Shown here: positions 14,403-26,700 of the stretch, one piece after another
Layout of the letters: every line of letters begins with the position of its first letter
How positions within the stretch are numbered: position 1 is the first letter of the stretch
Assembly (NCBI GenBank): GCA_013397845.1
Contig: VZTG01007658.1
Coordinates: forward strand, 62,001-126,000
Direction: 5' to 3'
Origin: Melanocharis versteri
Taxonomy: Eukaryota; Chordata; Aves; Passeriformes; Melanocharitidae
Length of the DNA: 64,000 nt
Position numbers and translations under genes: made by a program
The notes under the pieces: generated by a model
The model's database searches: none
Seen by the model: the letters and a program-made list of their open reading frames with translations, nothing else
What the model was told of the DNA's origin: nothing

Positions 14403-15549
14403 GTTGGGAAACCAGTAAGAATTCACTGTTTGCCCCTAGAATTTCAGCCCCAATATACAATGATTCAGGTAAGCATTATGGAATCACTAGCTATTTATTA
14501 TAATTATATATTTTGACACATAAGTAAAAGTTTTGGTGGGTTTTGTCACTGATTTCAGTGGGAACAAAACATCCTGAAATAGGTATTATGATTGTTAATT
14601 AAATTCTTTGAGGTGAAGAAGTTATTCCATACTCAGAAACAAGAACAATTACTAGCCAGGTCTAAGCTGGACATCCGTAAGACAAGTCCAAATACCATGT
14701 AAGAATAATTAGGTTACGCTAAACATAAGTTATTGCAAAACAATCTCTTGTGTTTACGATGCCCAATACTTCCAGCCTGAGCAAATAACATTAATTACAG
14801 CTTGTAGAAGGTGCAGTGTCCATTTCTAGAAATGGACAGGCAAATACTGTGATGAGCAATTTTATTTAAAAATGGATCTTATTTTAAAATCATAAGGCAG
14901 ATTTTATAAGCATTTTAATGTTTTTTTCTCATGTAAAAAAAGTTTGAATAGTCTAGTTATGTTACCAAGTTAAAGTTTCTCATAGGAAGCCAGAAGTGTA
15001 TTAATAATGACAAAAGGGAAATGGTTACAGGTCCTGTCCTACAATGAACTACAAAAATCTTATGAGGAAATACATCCTAATAAAGTTAATACATAGTTGA
15101 TAACCATATAATGTTCTTTCACTTTTTTCTGATCTAAGTCCTACATGTAATTCAACAAACGTTAGTTTAGAATCCATCCAGGTTAAACACAAGATTAACT
15201 TTGTGAATGTAATTAGGGTAGGGGAACGCACTTGAAAGAAATGTCTCTAATTTCCCTCAGTTTTTCACCCTGCAATCATTCTCATTCACGTGTCAGATAC
15301 TGCCAGATTTACAAAATATTTATCATACAAATGGTAAACATCAGGAGGTATTCTTAGGTTCTTTATGCTTTTGCATCATTTCTGGTAATTGGATTCAATA
15401 AAAAAAATTAAATTCTCATGGTTTTTCCTATGGAAGCTGTCTCTGTGAATCCCACTATCTATGATTTTTAAACCTGGTCTAGAACAGTGCTGCTCTTTAT
15501 ATCTAACAAGTTCAGCCAACACAGTGGCTTTCTGAAATTCATTATGGTT
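14403..15549. other. Unique non-coding DNA, no gene seen
   Basis: AT-rich sequence without a recognisable repeat. A short inverted motif (CATTTCTAGAAATG) occurs near 14821-14834. No frame longer than about 65 codons is present. Confidence 0.5.
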
Positions 15550-15665
15550 TATCCTCACAGCAGCCCAGCAAGGTCAGAATATACCGCCCTGATTTTTAAA
15601 GTGGCAAACTGACATCCTGAGTAAACTGAATCTTAGGGAGGGCAAGAATCAAGCATAACTGCTTT
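15550..15665 (-). mobile_element. MIR-like ancient SINE remnant (reverse orientation)
   Basis: The + strand reads, with many changes, as the reverse complement of the 3' half of the amniote MIR SINE. A block like 'ATCCTCACAGCAGCCC' is followed by 'AAGGT', a degraded counterpart of the 'TTATCCCCATTTTACAGATGAGGAAACTGAGG' segment (here 'CCTGATTTTTAAAGTGGCAAACTGACA'), then 'TGAGTAAACTGAATCTTAGGGAGGGCAAG', in the place of 'GAGGTTAAGT...TTGCCCAAGG'. The order and spacing agree over about 110 bp. MIR copies are rare and strongly decayed in birds, which fits. The alternative is a related CORE-SINE or the 3' tail of an L2 element. Confidence 0.5.
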
Positions 15666-18600
15666 TACATTGTGCTGCTAAACCAGCAAAGGTAAACCTT
15701 TTTCAGCCAGTGTTGTCTTCCATCGGCCCTCCTCTACCGCGTTCCTTACACATTTGAGCCTTGATCACGAGGTGCTGACCATGTGCTCATTCTGCCATGT
15801 GTACCAAGATCTGCCACTATGCCACACCATTCTTCTCATCCTTAGGAGTTTGTTATTTTATGAGCTACGACAGGTATTGCTTAGCTCTATTCATCCATGC
15901 CTTTATTAAGCAAATACATAAAAAGCATAAATATTACTTTTATTCTTCTGTACCCTCGTACTCTCTAGTTTGGGATTTTTTGAGTCAGAACTGTGACGTA
16001 CTATGAGAAAGGCTCAAAACTTCCAGTAATTCTAAGAGCAGGAAATACTAATGAAAACCCCTTTCTCAGGGGACACCCAATCTAAATACATGGATCTGAA
16101 AAATTCAGATAGTCAAAAAAGAATCTATGCCTTGAGTGTTCAGCTATACTGGAATTTTGAGCACATTTTGTACCATATATTTGATATGTTGTTCTGGTCA
16201 GGTCCAGAAGTGGTTTAGACAATCCCTTCAGAATGTAAATTTAAATATATGATATCTACATTACACTGAGGCTTTTATCTCAAGCGGGACATTATTTTAT
16301 TTACCTTGAACTTTGGGAACTACTGAACTGCCACCTTAAGTAGTTTAGGCTTCAGATCCCAGGAGCCACTTCGTAACTCTTATTTCTCTAATAACAATAC
16401 TCCAGTAAGTAAAGAAAATCATTTATTGCAGAAATGTGAAACTAAATTACTCCTGTGGTATCCAAGAATGCTTCGTACTTCAGAGACGCCTTTTCCTACA
16501 TGAGGCATTTTACTTTTCCACCTAACTTATCTAGTGTATCTTAATTATCATCCACCCATTTTCTCATTACATTCCCTTTACTGGCTGAATGAGACCTATA
16601 ATAGAAACCTTAATTTTCAGTTGAACTTTGAAGCAGACATTCAGACTCTCCTGTGTAATAATGGAATTTCTAGATCATTATGACATTCATAACTTCTACA
16701 ATACCTCTAAAATTTCATTGCCTACTTCTGTACAGTAAATATATGAGTTGATTTTCAAGTGAAACACTGGAAATGTGACCAGAATGCATAACATAATAGG
16801 AGATCAAAATGAGATGGTACTGATTTGATTTCTCTTTTCAGTAAAGCCACTTTAGGCTAATCTATCCTTATCATGGCACACCTGGAAGCTGGGCATCCTT
16901 CTGTTTTTACAATTTAATCAAATAGCAAAGGATTAACAATAAATATTATTTATTTCAAATTGCAGTCAGCCTCAACTCCTCACTCCAGAAATAACTGCTC
17001 TTACTGTAGAAAAATTATTTTTGTAGAAAAATAATTCCGTGCATAAAACCAAGAAATTTGCAACACAATGGTTATCAATTAGCAGCTGCTTCCATGGCTG
17101 AGAATATGTTTTTCATTGGTCATTCAAGACTGGATATGCACTATGTCCACACAGGTAAGTCCTCTTCATTGTTCCCTCTCCACAAAAAAACCCACCACAA
17201 AAAAACAAACCTCCACATAAAAAACGTTGATTTCTTCCACTGTGTGTCATAGAAACAAAGCATGTGTGTTCCTCCACTGATTCAATACAGCACTTAAAGT
17301 CACACTGTAGTTCAGAAGCACAAGGGTCAACAATACCTCTTTCTGAAAGCATCCAAAGGAATGGCTAATACAAACATGTTCAAGTGAAGAAAGGCTTAAA
17401 ATAACTATTTAAAATCTACTGAAATCATGTGCATTTTGCTTTATACTATCCAAGTGGATTTCAGGAACTCATATTATAGCTTTGCACATGAACTCTCTCC
17501 TAGAGAACATCTAACTTGCCTCTCTATATTAAGCAATCAGGCAACATCCTTTTTCATCAGACAGTTCAGATGGACTTTTTTGACCAATATTTAACATTTA
17601 TATAATTCTATCAATTCTACCTTTAAAGTCTGACCTTTAAAACTCTGGCACTTCTCTCAAATCAATTAATCCCCTAACATCAACTTCTTATTTACCCATC
17701 ATGAATAAATAATTCATATTTAGTATTTCAATAATTCACTTGGACCCACATGAGCAGTAGATAATAAAAACCTGTTGTCTGCATCTGAGAGGGCAGCGTG
17801 CCCTGGCCATGACTACTTGGCCTATCTACTCCGAACAGGGGTAGCCAAAAGCCAGATGGGAACAGTTCTTTGGTTTTTTATTTAAAATCAAATTCTCCCC
17901 ATTCACAGGGGGCAGTTATGAAGCAGATGGTCAATGACAAAGCATGAATAAAGCAACAATTTGCTAATATCAAACCTACAATTTTCCCCTTTGTTTTCTG
18001 TGTGCCAAAAAAGTGCCAGAGTAGACATTACCTATCTATGCCAGACAGCTCAAGACAAACTCCTGATGCCTAACAAAAAGGCACTTATTCTCAAGATCTG
18101 ATTAATTACCAGCATATCATTTTAATGTTTCCATGGACCTTCTGCCATCACCAGTCTTTTCCTCAGCATGCTGTTAATGTCTATCCCCCATGGCATTGCA
18201 GCCCCTGTCTTGCATTCAAAAGAAGCTCCCACTGATATATACAGAGATCAACCCACTATGTCAGCTCCTCAGCATAAGTGCAGATTCTGGAGTTTACTCC
18301 AGTTGAGGCACTGTTGCCTTTAATTTGTTTTGTACTGCTTTTCGGAAAAACAATATGTGAAAAATAGTTCTATATTCAGGCCAAAGATGAAAAACAGTTT
18401 TTAGCCACCCATGTTTACCCATAGAGAGATAAAAAGGGAAAAAATTTCAAAGGAAAAGGCCTGTGTAAAAGAGCTGAGGCTTAAAATGTAACACTCATTC
18501 TATTTTCATTTGTCTCTAAACAGCATGCCAGTTGTTCTAAGAGTACAATACAATTAGTTTCATGCTTTGCTTGAGTTCATCATTGCTACTTCATATAACT

Positions 18601-18800
18601 TCTGCATAAAAGCACAATTAGGAAAAAAAAAGAAAAAATCACTTTTCATTGAGAAATAGGATTTCTCTCTAGAAGACAGATACATCAATAGCTAAGCTGC
18701 AACCTCATACGGAAAAACTTAACATCCTGTTTCAAACTATTAAAAATTTTGTGTTTCTTAGAAGTTATTGGCCTAAAAATGTTGCAGTGATTCAAAGATC
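15666..18800. other. Unique AT-rich non-coding DNA, no gene seen
   Basis: No domain-bearing frame is present. A consensus splice-donor sequence CAG|GTAAGT lies at 17154-17162 on +, and a pyrimidine-rich CAG acceptor-like site lies near 16965. The interval between them contains in-frame stops, so any exon would be non-coding. Around 17188-17225 there are short A/C-rich runs. Confidence 0.5.
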
Positions 18801-18801
18801 N
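18801..18801. other. Single ambiguous base (N)
   Basis: The only undetermined base in the window. It sits exactly at the left edge of a GC-rich block, so it could mark a low-coverage position or a join at a hard-to-sequence boundary. Confidence 0.99.
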
Positions 18802-19200
18802 CTCCTGCGCCTGTGACACCTGAGGGCTACCGGGACCCTGGGTGCGATCCCGAGGGCTCTCCCGCTCTGCAACTGAGCCAGCCGAACCCGGACCGGCGGC
18901 GGGAAGAACGCGCTGCTCTGCCCGCCCGGCAGAACGAGGCACCCCCCGAGGGGGGTCGGGCAAGCGGCAGCACCGCATTATAAAAACTCCTGCACGTGTT
19001 ATCCAAATGCCAACAAAGCAGACAAGCAGGGTACAAGCAGCGAGGCAAGATCTGGGAGCCCCAAACAAACGAAGGATCAGACATGAATCTTTATTAAGAG
19101 CAAAAGGCAAAGCTTAGAGCCGGCTTATATCACTAGATTGTCATAGTTGGCACTGGCAGGAAGGGATTTCACTTTTTATTGGGCAACTGCCTACATTACA
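18802..19200 (-). mobile_element. Possible LTR-like element with GC-rich adjoining block
   Basis: Read on -, this region has a TATA-like TATAAG (19129-19124) followed about 30 bp later by AATAAA (19095-19090), the spacing of promoter and polyadenylation signal in a retroviral R region. A T/G-rich U5-like stretch then leads into a CpG-rich sequence down to 18802. On + the GC-rich part contains a 7-bp inverted repeat ACCCCCC/GGGGGGT (18941-18956, 2-nt centre) and a second TATA-like ATTATAAAAA near 18978. No clear TG...CA ends, primer-binding site or target duplication were found, so this may instead be a GC-rich regulatory island or a processed insertion. Frames of 85-141 codons cross the block on both strands. 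They are Arg/Pro/Ala/Gly-rich in the GC-rich part and unrecognised. Confidence 0.32.
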
Positions 19201-22200
19201 GAGGCTTTACTAACTACTATCTATAGAAAGCTATGGTAGATTCCGCCAGCAGAAGTTGACACAGAGCCAGCCTCCAATTTTACACTTTGCCAGAAGTCAA
19301 GAGACATCAGGCACCTACTGACAAACAGCAACTCTTTGGAAGCTTTAATACACTTAAACTCGCAAATACTTCTGGTTTATCTCTTTTGGAAGTATAAGAG
19401 ACATTTATGGCTCTTCAAGACAGTATTTTACAAATTCTAGCAATGCTACTTGCTTTTCAGTCTAGATTATTGCATTTGTGCAAAGAATACAAGCTGGCGA
19501 TTGACAATATTTCCTCTATGTATTTATTTCATTCAAATTCACAGAGATTCCTTATTTCACATTTCAGAAAGTAATTAAATATTGGACCACATAATAACAG
19601 CAGAAAGAATGGGATTCTTTACTCAAAGAGGACTTCCTGTCATCAGGAAATTAAATGTTTCTTCTGGCAGACAGTAAAGTACACACAGAAATAAAAATTA
19701 ATCTGTAGGCTTATATTTACATGCTTTCTCAAAGTTAATTAAGAAGGAAGGTTACCCAAGGTTCAATGAATGAGGCAATGCCAACTTAGGAAGTGATCTC
19801 AACTTACAAGAGAGGAAAAATACAAATTTTATTCTCTGATTTTTTGAAACTGTGTCTCCAAAGTCCTGTATGAACGCAGGTGGGGTTTACACGGAGAAAC
19901 ACACTCCCAAAGATGAATAACAAAGTGACAAAAGATTGGATAATAAACACAGAACCAGGATAGGTCCTGTCCGCTTCTTAGCCCAACTTGCCTAGGGATC
20001 AAGAACACACAGGGTGAAAAAACCAGTCCCCAATCCATGCACGGGCAATTCAAGAACCAAAACTCCATAGGTGCAAAAATTTCCCAAGTTTTCATGTCAG
20101 TAAAAACAAAAATCAAAAAAGAGATAAATTTCTTTAACACTATCAGTGGTATAAAAAGGGGAAAAAAACTAATAAATTTTTTGGGGTGACAGCAGTTTTT
20201 CAATCATCCTGTAATTAGTGACTTTGTCAAGGATTAACTCGTGAATGTGTTTTACCTTTTTAGTTGTCATTTTGACCCCAAGATAGAACTTCGGAGTGAC
20301 AGTACAAACCTGTTAGCAGATCTTTCTTACTTGATTTAAGGGAGGGGCAGGAGGGTAAAGACCTCAGAAATTTTTTTCTAACAGTCATTCTAACTGCCTG
20401 GACTATTAAGCTTTGATCTTCAAATGAAATCCAAAACAACATATTTATCACCTCTCTGCAGCCCCATTTTTTCTGAAGACACATTGATACTCAGAGAAGC
20501 AAAGAACCCACTTCTCAATGATTGCGTGGACCACGTATCTTAGAAGTTGGTGGTACAGAAACAACTTACCTTCTGGGAAAAAATCTAATTAGGAAATCAG
20601 GACTAATATAACCCTAGAGACTAAAAATACCTGGGATGCAGGATTTAGCTCTTCTAAGAACAGAGTGACAGGAAGCCATATGGTGGCACTCTGCTAGATT
20701 CTGTCATACAAATGAAGCTAGAGTAAAAATTCTGCAATATAACATTTACAGTCCTGTTTCAGTTAGGGTGCTTTCTGAAACACACAATTACGCATTTTCT
20801 AAGCTGTCTCTGTCGCCATCCAAAACATTGGTCTAGGAATAGCATCTTAAATACCTATATTAATTTCACTTAATTCCAGGAAGCCATGACTAGAAAAGAG
20901 GAGCACACACTTTCTGAAAAAATCTACATCAAAATTATCCTTCAATGCCATATGTTCTTAAAAATCTAAGATAAAACAATCTAACAGATCACCAATGATA
21001 CTTGAAGGTATTTTTGCGAACTTCAAATATTTTGGATACACTTTAATTAAAGTACCATCCATGCAGAGAGACAGAGAAACATTTAATTGCTCTCAAATAT
21101 AGTTAGGGCTCCAACTAGGCACAGAAACTTTCGTATGCCCTTTTCATGCTTACAGACCTGGGATCAGGACTCAATTGTTAAACAAATTTCTTCAAAGCTT
21201 TTGTGGCATGAACTCATAGCAGAGCTGAACAATTCATTTCCAGATTCATTTTCTCTAATGTTTTTATATAATGCTTAGGCTCTAAAAATACTCCACAAAA
21301 GCTGAAAAGCATAAAGCTAGCTAATCTTTATGGTAGGACAAATTATTTTTGTCATACACTAGGAAAAAGATTTATGCATGTGGTAGAAATATGAAATAGA
21401 TTTGCTTTACTGTAATCGACTTCGTTGTTTTATTTTGACCTTTTAAAATGTTTAGATAACGTCAGAGTAAAATTAACAGGCAGTAATCACCCTCTCCAAC
21501 ACAGTAAGTAAATCCATACTGCTGCTCCATTAAGAATTCCATAGGGCACTGCGTACATATTTAGGAATTCCAGTGGGTCATCAAATGCTTGCTAGCTGCA
21601 AAAATCAGTTTGGAGCCACTTTTATCAAATGCTAGGAATAAGGAGAGAAATCCTGCATGTTTACTCCAAGCTGCTCTGGCAGGGAGCCAACAATAGCAAA
21701 GGAACTTGGAACTGCAGGACCTATTCCCCATTTGTCTCACCCTTGTAGTCATAAAACTGTTTCTGCAGATAAAAGGACTGACAATTGTATCAAGTGCTGT
21801 GCACCGAATTACTGAAAGCTTCCAAACACCCTTTTTAAAAGAAACTTATAGCCTTAATAAATCAGCTTCTTAAAAGACAGCTTGAGAATTTATGCCACCA
21901 GTAAAATACGAGTAAAATATGGTGAATTTGTTGTTCTGTGGCAGCGTATGATTCTGTCTCACTTTGCACAAGAAATACAATCTCAGAAAGCTACCAGCTT
22001 TATATTACGCAGGGAGGAATATAATCCAGAAGATTTACAGTGTTCTTATGAAGAAAAAAAGAAATTATGTATGCAATGTGCAAGGAAAAAATAAGAATGA
22101 CAGGTGGCAGATTCAAAATTGTTTTAACAGAAGTTCTGTAGTGACAGCAAATAACTGCTGTAGAGAAGGCTAAAACTAGCAGAGAATAGAATAATGTTTT

Positions 22201-23384
22201 AACTGCTGCACTATTTACTTTTGCAATCAATGTGACAGTAGTCACATTTAAAACATCAAGCTAAGTAAAAGCAAAGGATTTAGAAAGCTAAGTTAGAAGA
22301 CTTTCTGATTGATTCTTCACATTTCTCCTAGATTTTTTTCACATTAGAAATACCATTAAAAATCTGTAACTGGCCTCTTATATGGTCTTCCCATGCAGAG
22401 CATACAATAAGTGCTTCCATAGCTAATTTAGTGCATTCCAGACTCATGGTTTCACAAGGAGAAACAGTAGAGAAATCATCACAAGGTATTCCTGCTCTCC
22501 ACACAGTCCATGCTCCCCTTAAGCCAGTTGATTTTGACAGAAGCATTGGCACACCACGTCACAGAAGAAGCAGCAAGGGCAGAGTTGGTAGACAGAAAGA
22601 GTACTTTAAACAGATACTAGCACTAAATGCTTCAAAATTAAAGACCCAGGGACCCAGCAGTTAGCTAGTTGAAATGCTGGCTTCAGCAGCCTTCCCTGGT
22701 CCTCACAGCCTTCTCACACGCACCCCATTTTCTTATGCCAGAATAACTAGTAGAATTAAAAGCCTAAAAAGTACAGGGTTAAAAAATGTAAAGTTTTCTT
22801 TCTTGATGTGCTGCTTTCACCCTGAATTAGTTCAGACATTCAATTTACAAAGTTCTACAAAAACACTTTCTCTTCAGGCCTGAAGCAACAGGAACTGTGA
22901 TCACAACATTTTAAAGGCAGCTTTGCTACGAGAAATGGAACTAAGCAGAACACAAAGGAGAAAACAAGTCCTGCATTACAACTTTGTTACTCTGCACAGC
23001 TGGTGACATTTCCCACAGATGTCACTACTAAATATCAATAAAATGGAAGAGCACAGAATAAACAAAAGATAAATTACATATGTCATTTGGCATGGGTCAT
23101 ACCTCAGGTGACAATGCTTCAAGTATCAGTGCAAGAGGAAAATAACAGCAATGAACTTGGAAGAGATAAAACAGAGAAGAAAAGTCTAACTCCCATGAAC
23201 ACACATAACAATCTACGGGATTTTGTCAAGGGTTTTCAGCCTCCAGTAGTCTAAAGAAAAAAAAAAAATCAAGATTCTAAATATGGATTTAGAAACCTTA
23301 CCAGAGAATGGAATAAGCAAATATACCAGCATTCAACAACTCTCAATATTGTAAAGACTGCAAAGTGTAGACAAGGGCCCTGAG
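19201..23384. other. Unique AT-rich non-coding DNA, no gene seen
   Basis: The longest frame is about 124 codons on - (19829-20203), with a Phe/Ile/Leu-rich N-terminal half and several Cys residues. It has no recognisable family, no Kozak-like context and no supporting splice structure. It is most likely a chance frame from T-rich minus-strand sequence. No repeats were recognised. Confidence 0.5.
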
Positions 23385-23790
23385 AGGGTCTGTCCTGGAG
23401 GCTTGTCTGACTGGGCTGGGGGCCAAGGCAGGGAGTGCAGCTGCAGCCTGTCCAGGTTAGCCCCCCTCCCTTCACTGCCTGGGCCAAATTCCCTTCCCGT
23501 GGGAGCTGCTTTTCAGCTGAACTTCTATCATCAGCCCCCGACCTGAGCTGCACCTCCTGCTCTGGTGCAGCGCAGCCCCTGCCCCATCCTGGGCCCTGTT
23601 TATCCAGCCCACTGTGCCCCATAGCCTGGCCTTGTCTCAGTGGCCCTGCCTGGCCATCCCCAGGCTGTGTTTGCCCACGGTTCCCCTCCCTTGGGTGCTG
23701 CTGTCTGCTTTATCACCCCCAGCTCCTGGCTCACCCTCTCTCAGGGAGCAGCCCGCCCTCACTGCTTCACTTCTGCCTAACCTTCTTTTC
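23385..23790. other. GC-rich, CpG-poor block of unknown origin
   Basis: About 400 bp stand out sharply from AT-rich flanks, with C-rich runs and repeated CCTGGCC, CAGCCC and CCCCAGC words on +. CpG is sparse compared with C and G content, which argues against an unmethylated CpG island and for an older methylated insertion or a biased low-complexity sequence. Overlapping frames of 126 codons on + (23435-23815) and 117 codons on - (23269-23622) are Pro/Ser/Leu/Cys-rich. No domain, LTR ends or CR1 blocks could be identified. Confidence 0.4.
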
Positions 23791-26700
23791 TTCTAGTATT
23801 CATGAGGGAATATAAATGACAGCACATGATTTATACTGGTCTAATTGCAACTGAAATGACTCTTATCCAGCTAGCTTGACAAAATGAAGCTGAGGGGAAA
23901 GTATAGAATAAAAACATTATTAGGTCAATCTGACATTTGTTGCAGGCAAATACTCCTTATGAAAATTAGACTCTGTGGTCACATGATTTCAAAATTAATA
24001 TGGAAAAGACGGCATCTGCCATCATGTCATTGACATGACAGTGAACATGACAGGAAAACTTGAGCTTTGCCTAGAAATTGAAACAACTGGCTGGCAATGC
24101 TTGTATATGGTTAAACTCAGCTGTGATGAAACACAAGGATACCAACCAAACCCTTAAAGCTTAAAGGGAGCAGATTCTTTAATAAACTTTATAAGCATAA
24201 CTCAAAAATTGTGAAGATTTAAAACTCTGGGATGAGTATTAGACTAATTCGGACAGCCTTCAAGGGAAAGGTATTGTTTTGGTAGTTCTACTCATAAATT
24301 GTTCAAACTTACTCAAGTCACATAGCTCTTCCCCAAGACATTCTGTCAAGTGACAGGCCTGCATTCTCAATTTCCCATTCTTTAGAATGGGACCACTTAT
24401 ATTACACTACCAGATGCAGTTCCATCTGTTAGAAATGAAAAATCAAGATATTCCATGGAATTATATTCCAGAGAATCTTTGTTCTGCTATCAAGTTATTT
24501 TTAACATATGACATTTCTTAAAAGTTGCTTGCCATCAGGGACATGGTCCATTTCACACAGTTCTCCAAACCACAATATCATCTTTTCCATCAATAGTTAC
24601 TTGTGCTAGAAAGAATTGCCCTCTTTAACTAAGAGCTACTCAAAGACCAGGCAAAATGCAAAGCAGTGTAGCAACCTAGTACTCGGCCTGACATAAACCT
24701 TCCAAAAACAGTCCCTTTTGCTGGAGACAGGGAGGAGGACAGAAGGTTATATTTGCAATATATGAGAAATTAATTTTACAATGAGTATCATTTCATGCAT
24801 ATCCCTAACCTGGGAAAAGTCTGATCTCTCTTCACCACAGAACAAATTACATATCTCCAAGCCCAGGCTATCTGCTGGAACTAATAATTACTAGGTAACC
24901 AGAGACATGGGATTAGAACAGAACTGTTCTAAACAACTTCTGTTGTGCCAGTTTTCTGACAAAAGGCACGTTTCCTGTAATTTACACTGGCAACTAACAC
25001 TGCTGGATCCATATACCAACAGGAATCATAGGAAAGCAATGCCCCAGCAGTAACTTGTTCTTCCATTAAAACCAACTGGGACTATGGAAAGCTGATCCTG
25101 AGCTTTTGCAGCGAGTAAGCACATGTTATCACATTAGCAGGGTTCTGATGTACATAAGCATCCACACCAAGTTACAGCAGGAGAAACCAGAGCAGGGGGT
25201 AAAAAAATGGTAAAGAAATGCAACTCTTCTATGGATGCTCAGTTCGGCAGTAAGACAGAAAAGAGGGTAAGTAACCAAATATGGATAAAAATAAAGTGAA
25301 AAATAGAAGGGTGGGAATATTAAAGTGATTAGGAAACAGAATGCAAAAGAAACAAACTATAAGAGAGATAAAAGAAGTTCATGGAGCAAAAAGTAGGAAA
25401 TGGAACAAGCTGAGTGTGCATAAACATTAATTATGGAGAATTCAGATTCCTTCAGCTCCAGATTTTTGTTAGTGATAACACTGACTGATTCAGTTACAGA
25501 TATCAAAAATTAATTACGAACTCATAAACTCAGGCAAAACTAACAAAGTCCTGCCTATGACAGAACTGGGTTGAGCATATAAAGCTGGCAATCAGTTTGG
25601 CCCTGAAAACTTTCATGGCTAAACACTGGCAAGAATGACTAGCCTGAAAGCTTAGGGGTGATTCACAACCAGCTCGACTACCATTCCTCATTTACATTGA
25701 TTAACCCAAGTAGATATCAAAATATCTGCAGCTTGACAAGTGAAACATGCAGTTCTACATAAAACTTTCAAGTGATTCAGAAAACATGTGTGTGTGTGTG
25801 TGTGTTGGCAATTAAGTATGTTTTCCATGTAGAACTATTTGCAGTCCTCTAAACCCACAGTAAAAATAATGTCAGGCTACACACAGAAAGATGTAGTTCA
25901 GCAGGCAATTTCTTAAACACATAAAACATACAGTGGATCCAATTTCTGCCATAACAAACAGGATTTACCTTTGGTTCCGCTTAGGAAAAATAGCAAATGA
26001 AGTCTCTCACTAAAACTAAACTGGGAAACTCTTAGAAAGACAAAAAATAAAATAGTTACCTCTTAATCCAATGGCTTCAGCAGCACAAAGGGGAATGATT
26101 GGCAGCTAGGGGCCAGGTGCACAAGCTCTGGCAGCATCTATTTGCCACTCCTAAAGAGAGACTGCTGGCCTGACACAGGGCTTCTTAATATGTCCTTAAT
26201 GAGTCCTCTTCATTACCTACATGCAGAGACCAGGGAAATGAGCACCTGCACATTTCTCACAAATATACCCTCATCTTAGCACAGCACTATTAAAAATGCA
26301 GGGTAAGCAGAAAGTAAGGGAATACTAGAGCTACAAGAACTGCAGGGAGTGCTCTTATGACCATTTGTTTTATCTTTACTGCTTTCTAGTCCATGCAGAT
26401 TATTGGTGCTCCACAAAAAGCCTACCAAAAACATACTGCACAAATTCCCACACATGCCAGCAAACAAAAAATATGAAGACATAGAGGTAATAAGGAAACT
26501 TCAAAGCTTAAAAACACCTACTTTGGCTAGAAATGTAAACCATTGTGGCAGATGACACAAGACATTCTGAAACTGTATTTAAAAAAAAAAGTTTTTAATC
26601 ACATCTCTCGGGATCAGTGTATCTTCATACAAGCAGTATGACTTGAATATGTAGTTGCAATACTCAGAAGTTCAGCTGCCTAAAAATGAGATCAATTTAC

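Noticed and set aside
18685..19117. Arg/Pro/Ala/Gly-rich frames on both strands of the GC-rich block
   Set aside because: Overlapping frames on opposite strands are expected in GC-rich sequence with few stops, and one crosses the N.
19829..20203. 124-codon hydrophobic, Cys-containing frame on -
   Set aside because: Hydrophobicity follows from T-rich codons; no start context, signal peptide logic or family match could be argued.
8330..23790. Possibility that the GC-rich blocks at 8330 and 23385 are two copies of one repeat
   Set aside because: They share only short words such as GCCTGGGCCA and TCTGGTGCA with no collinear alignment visible.
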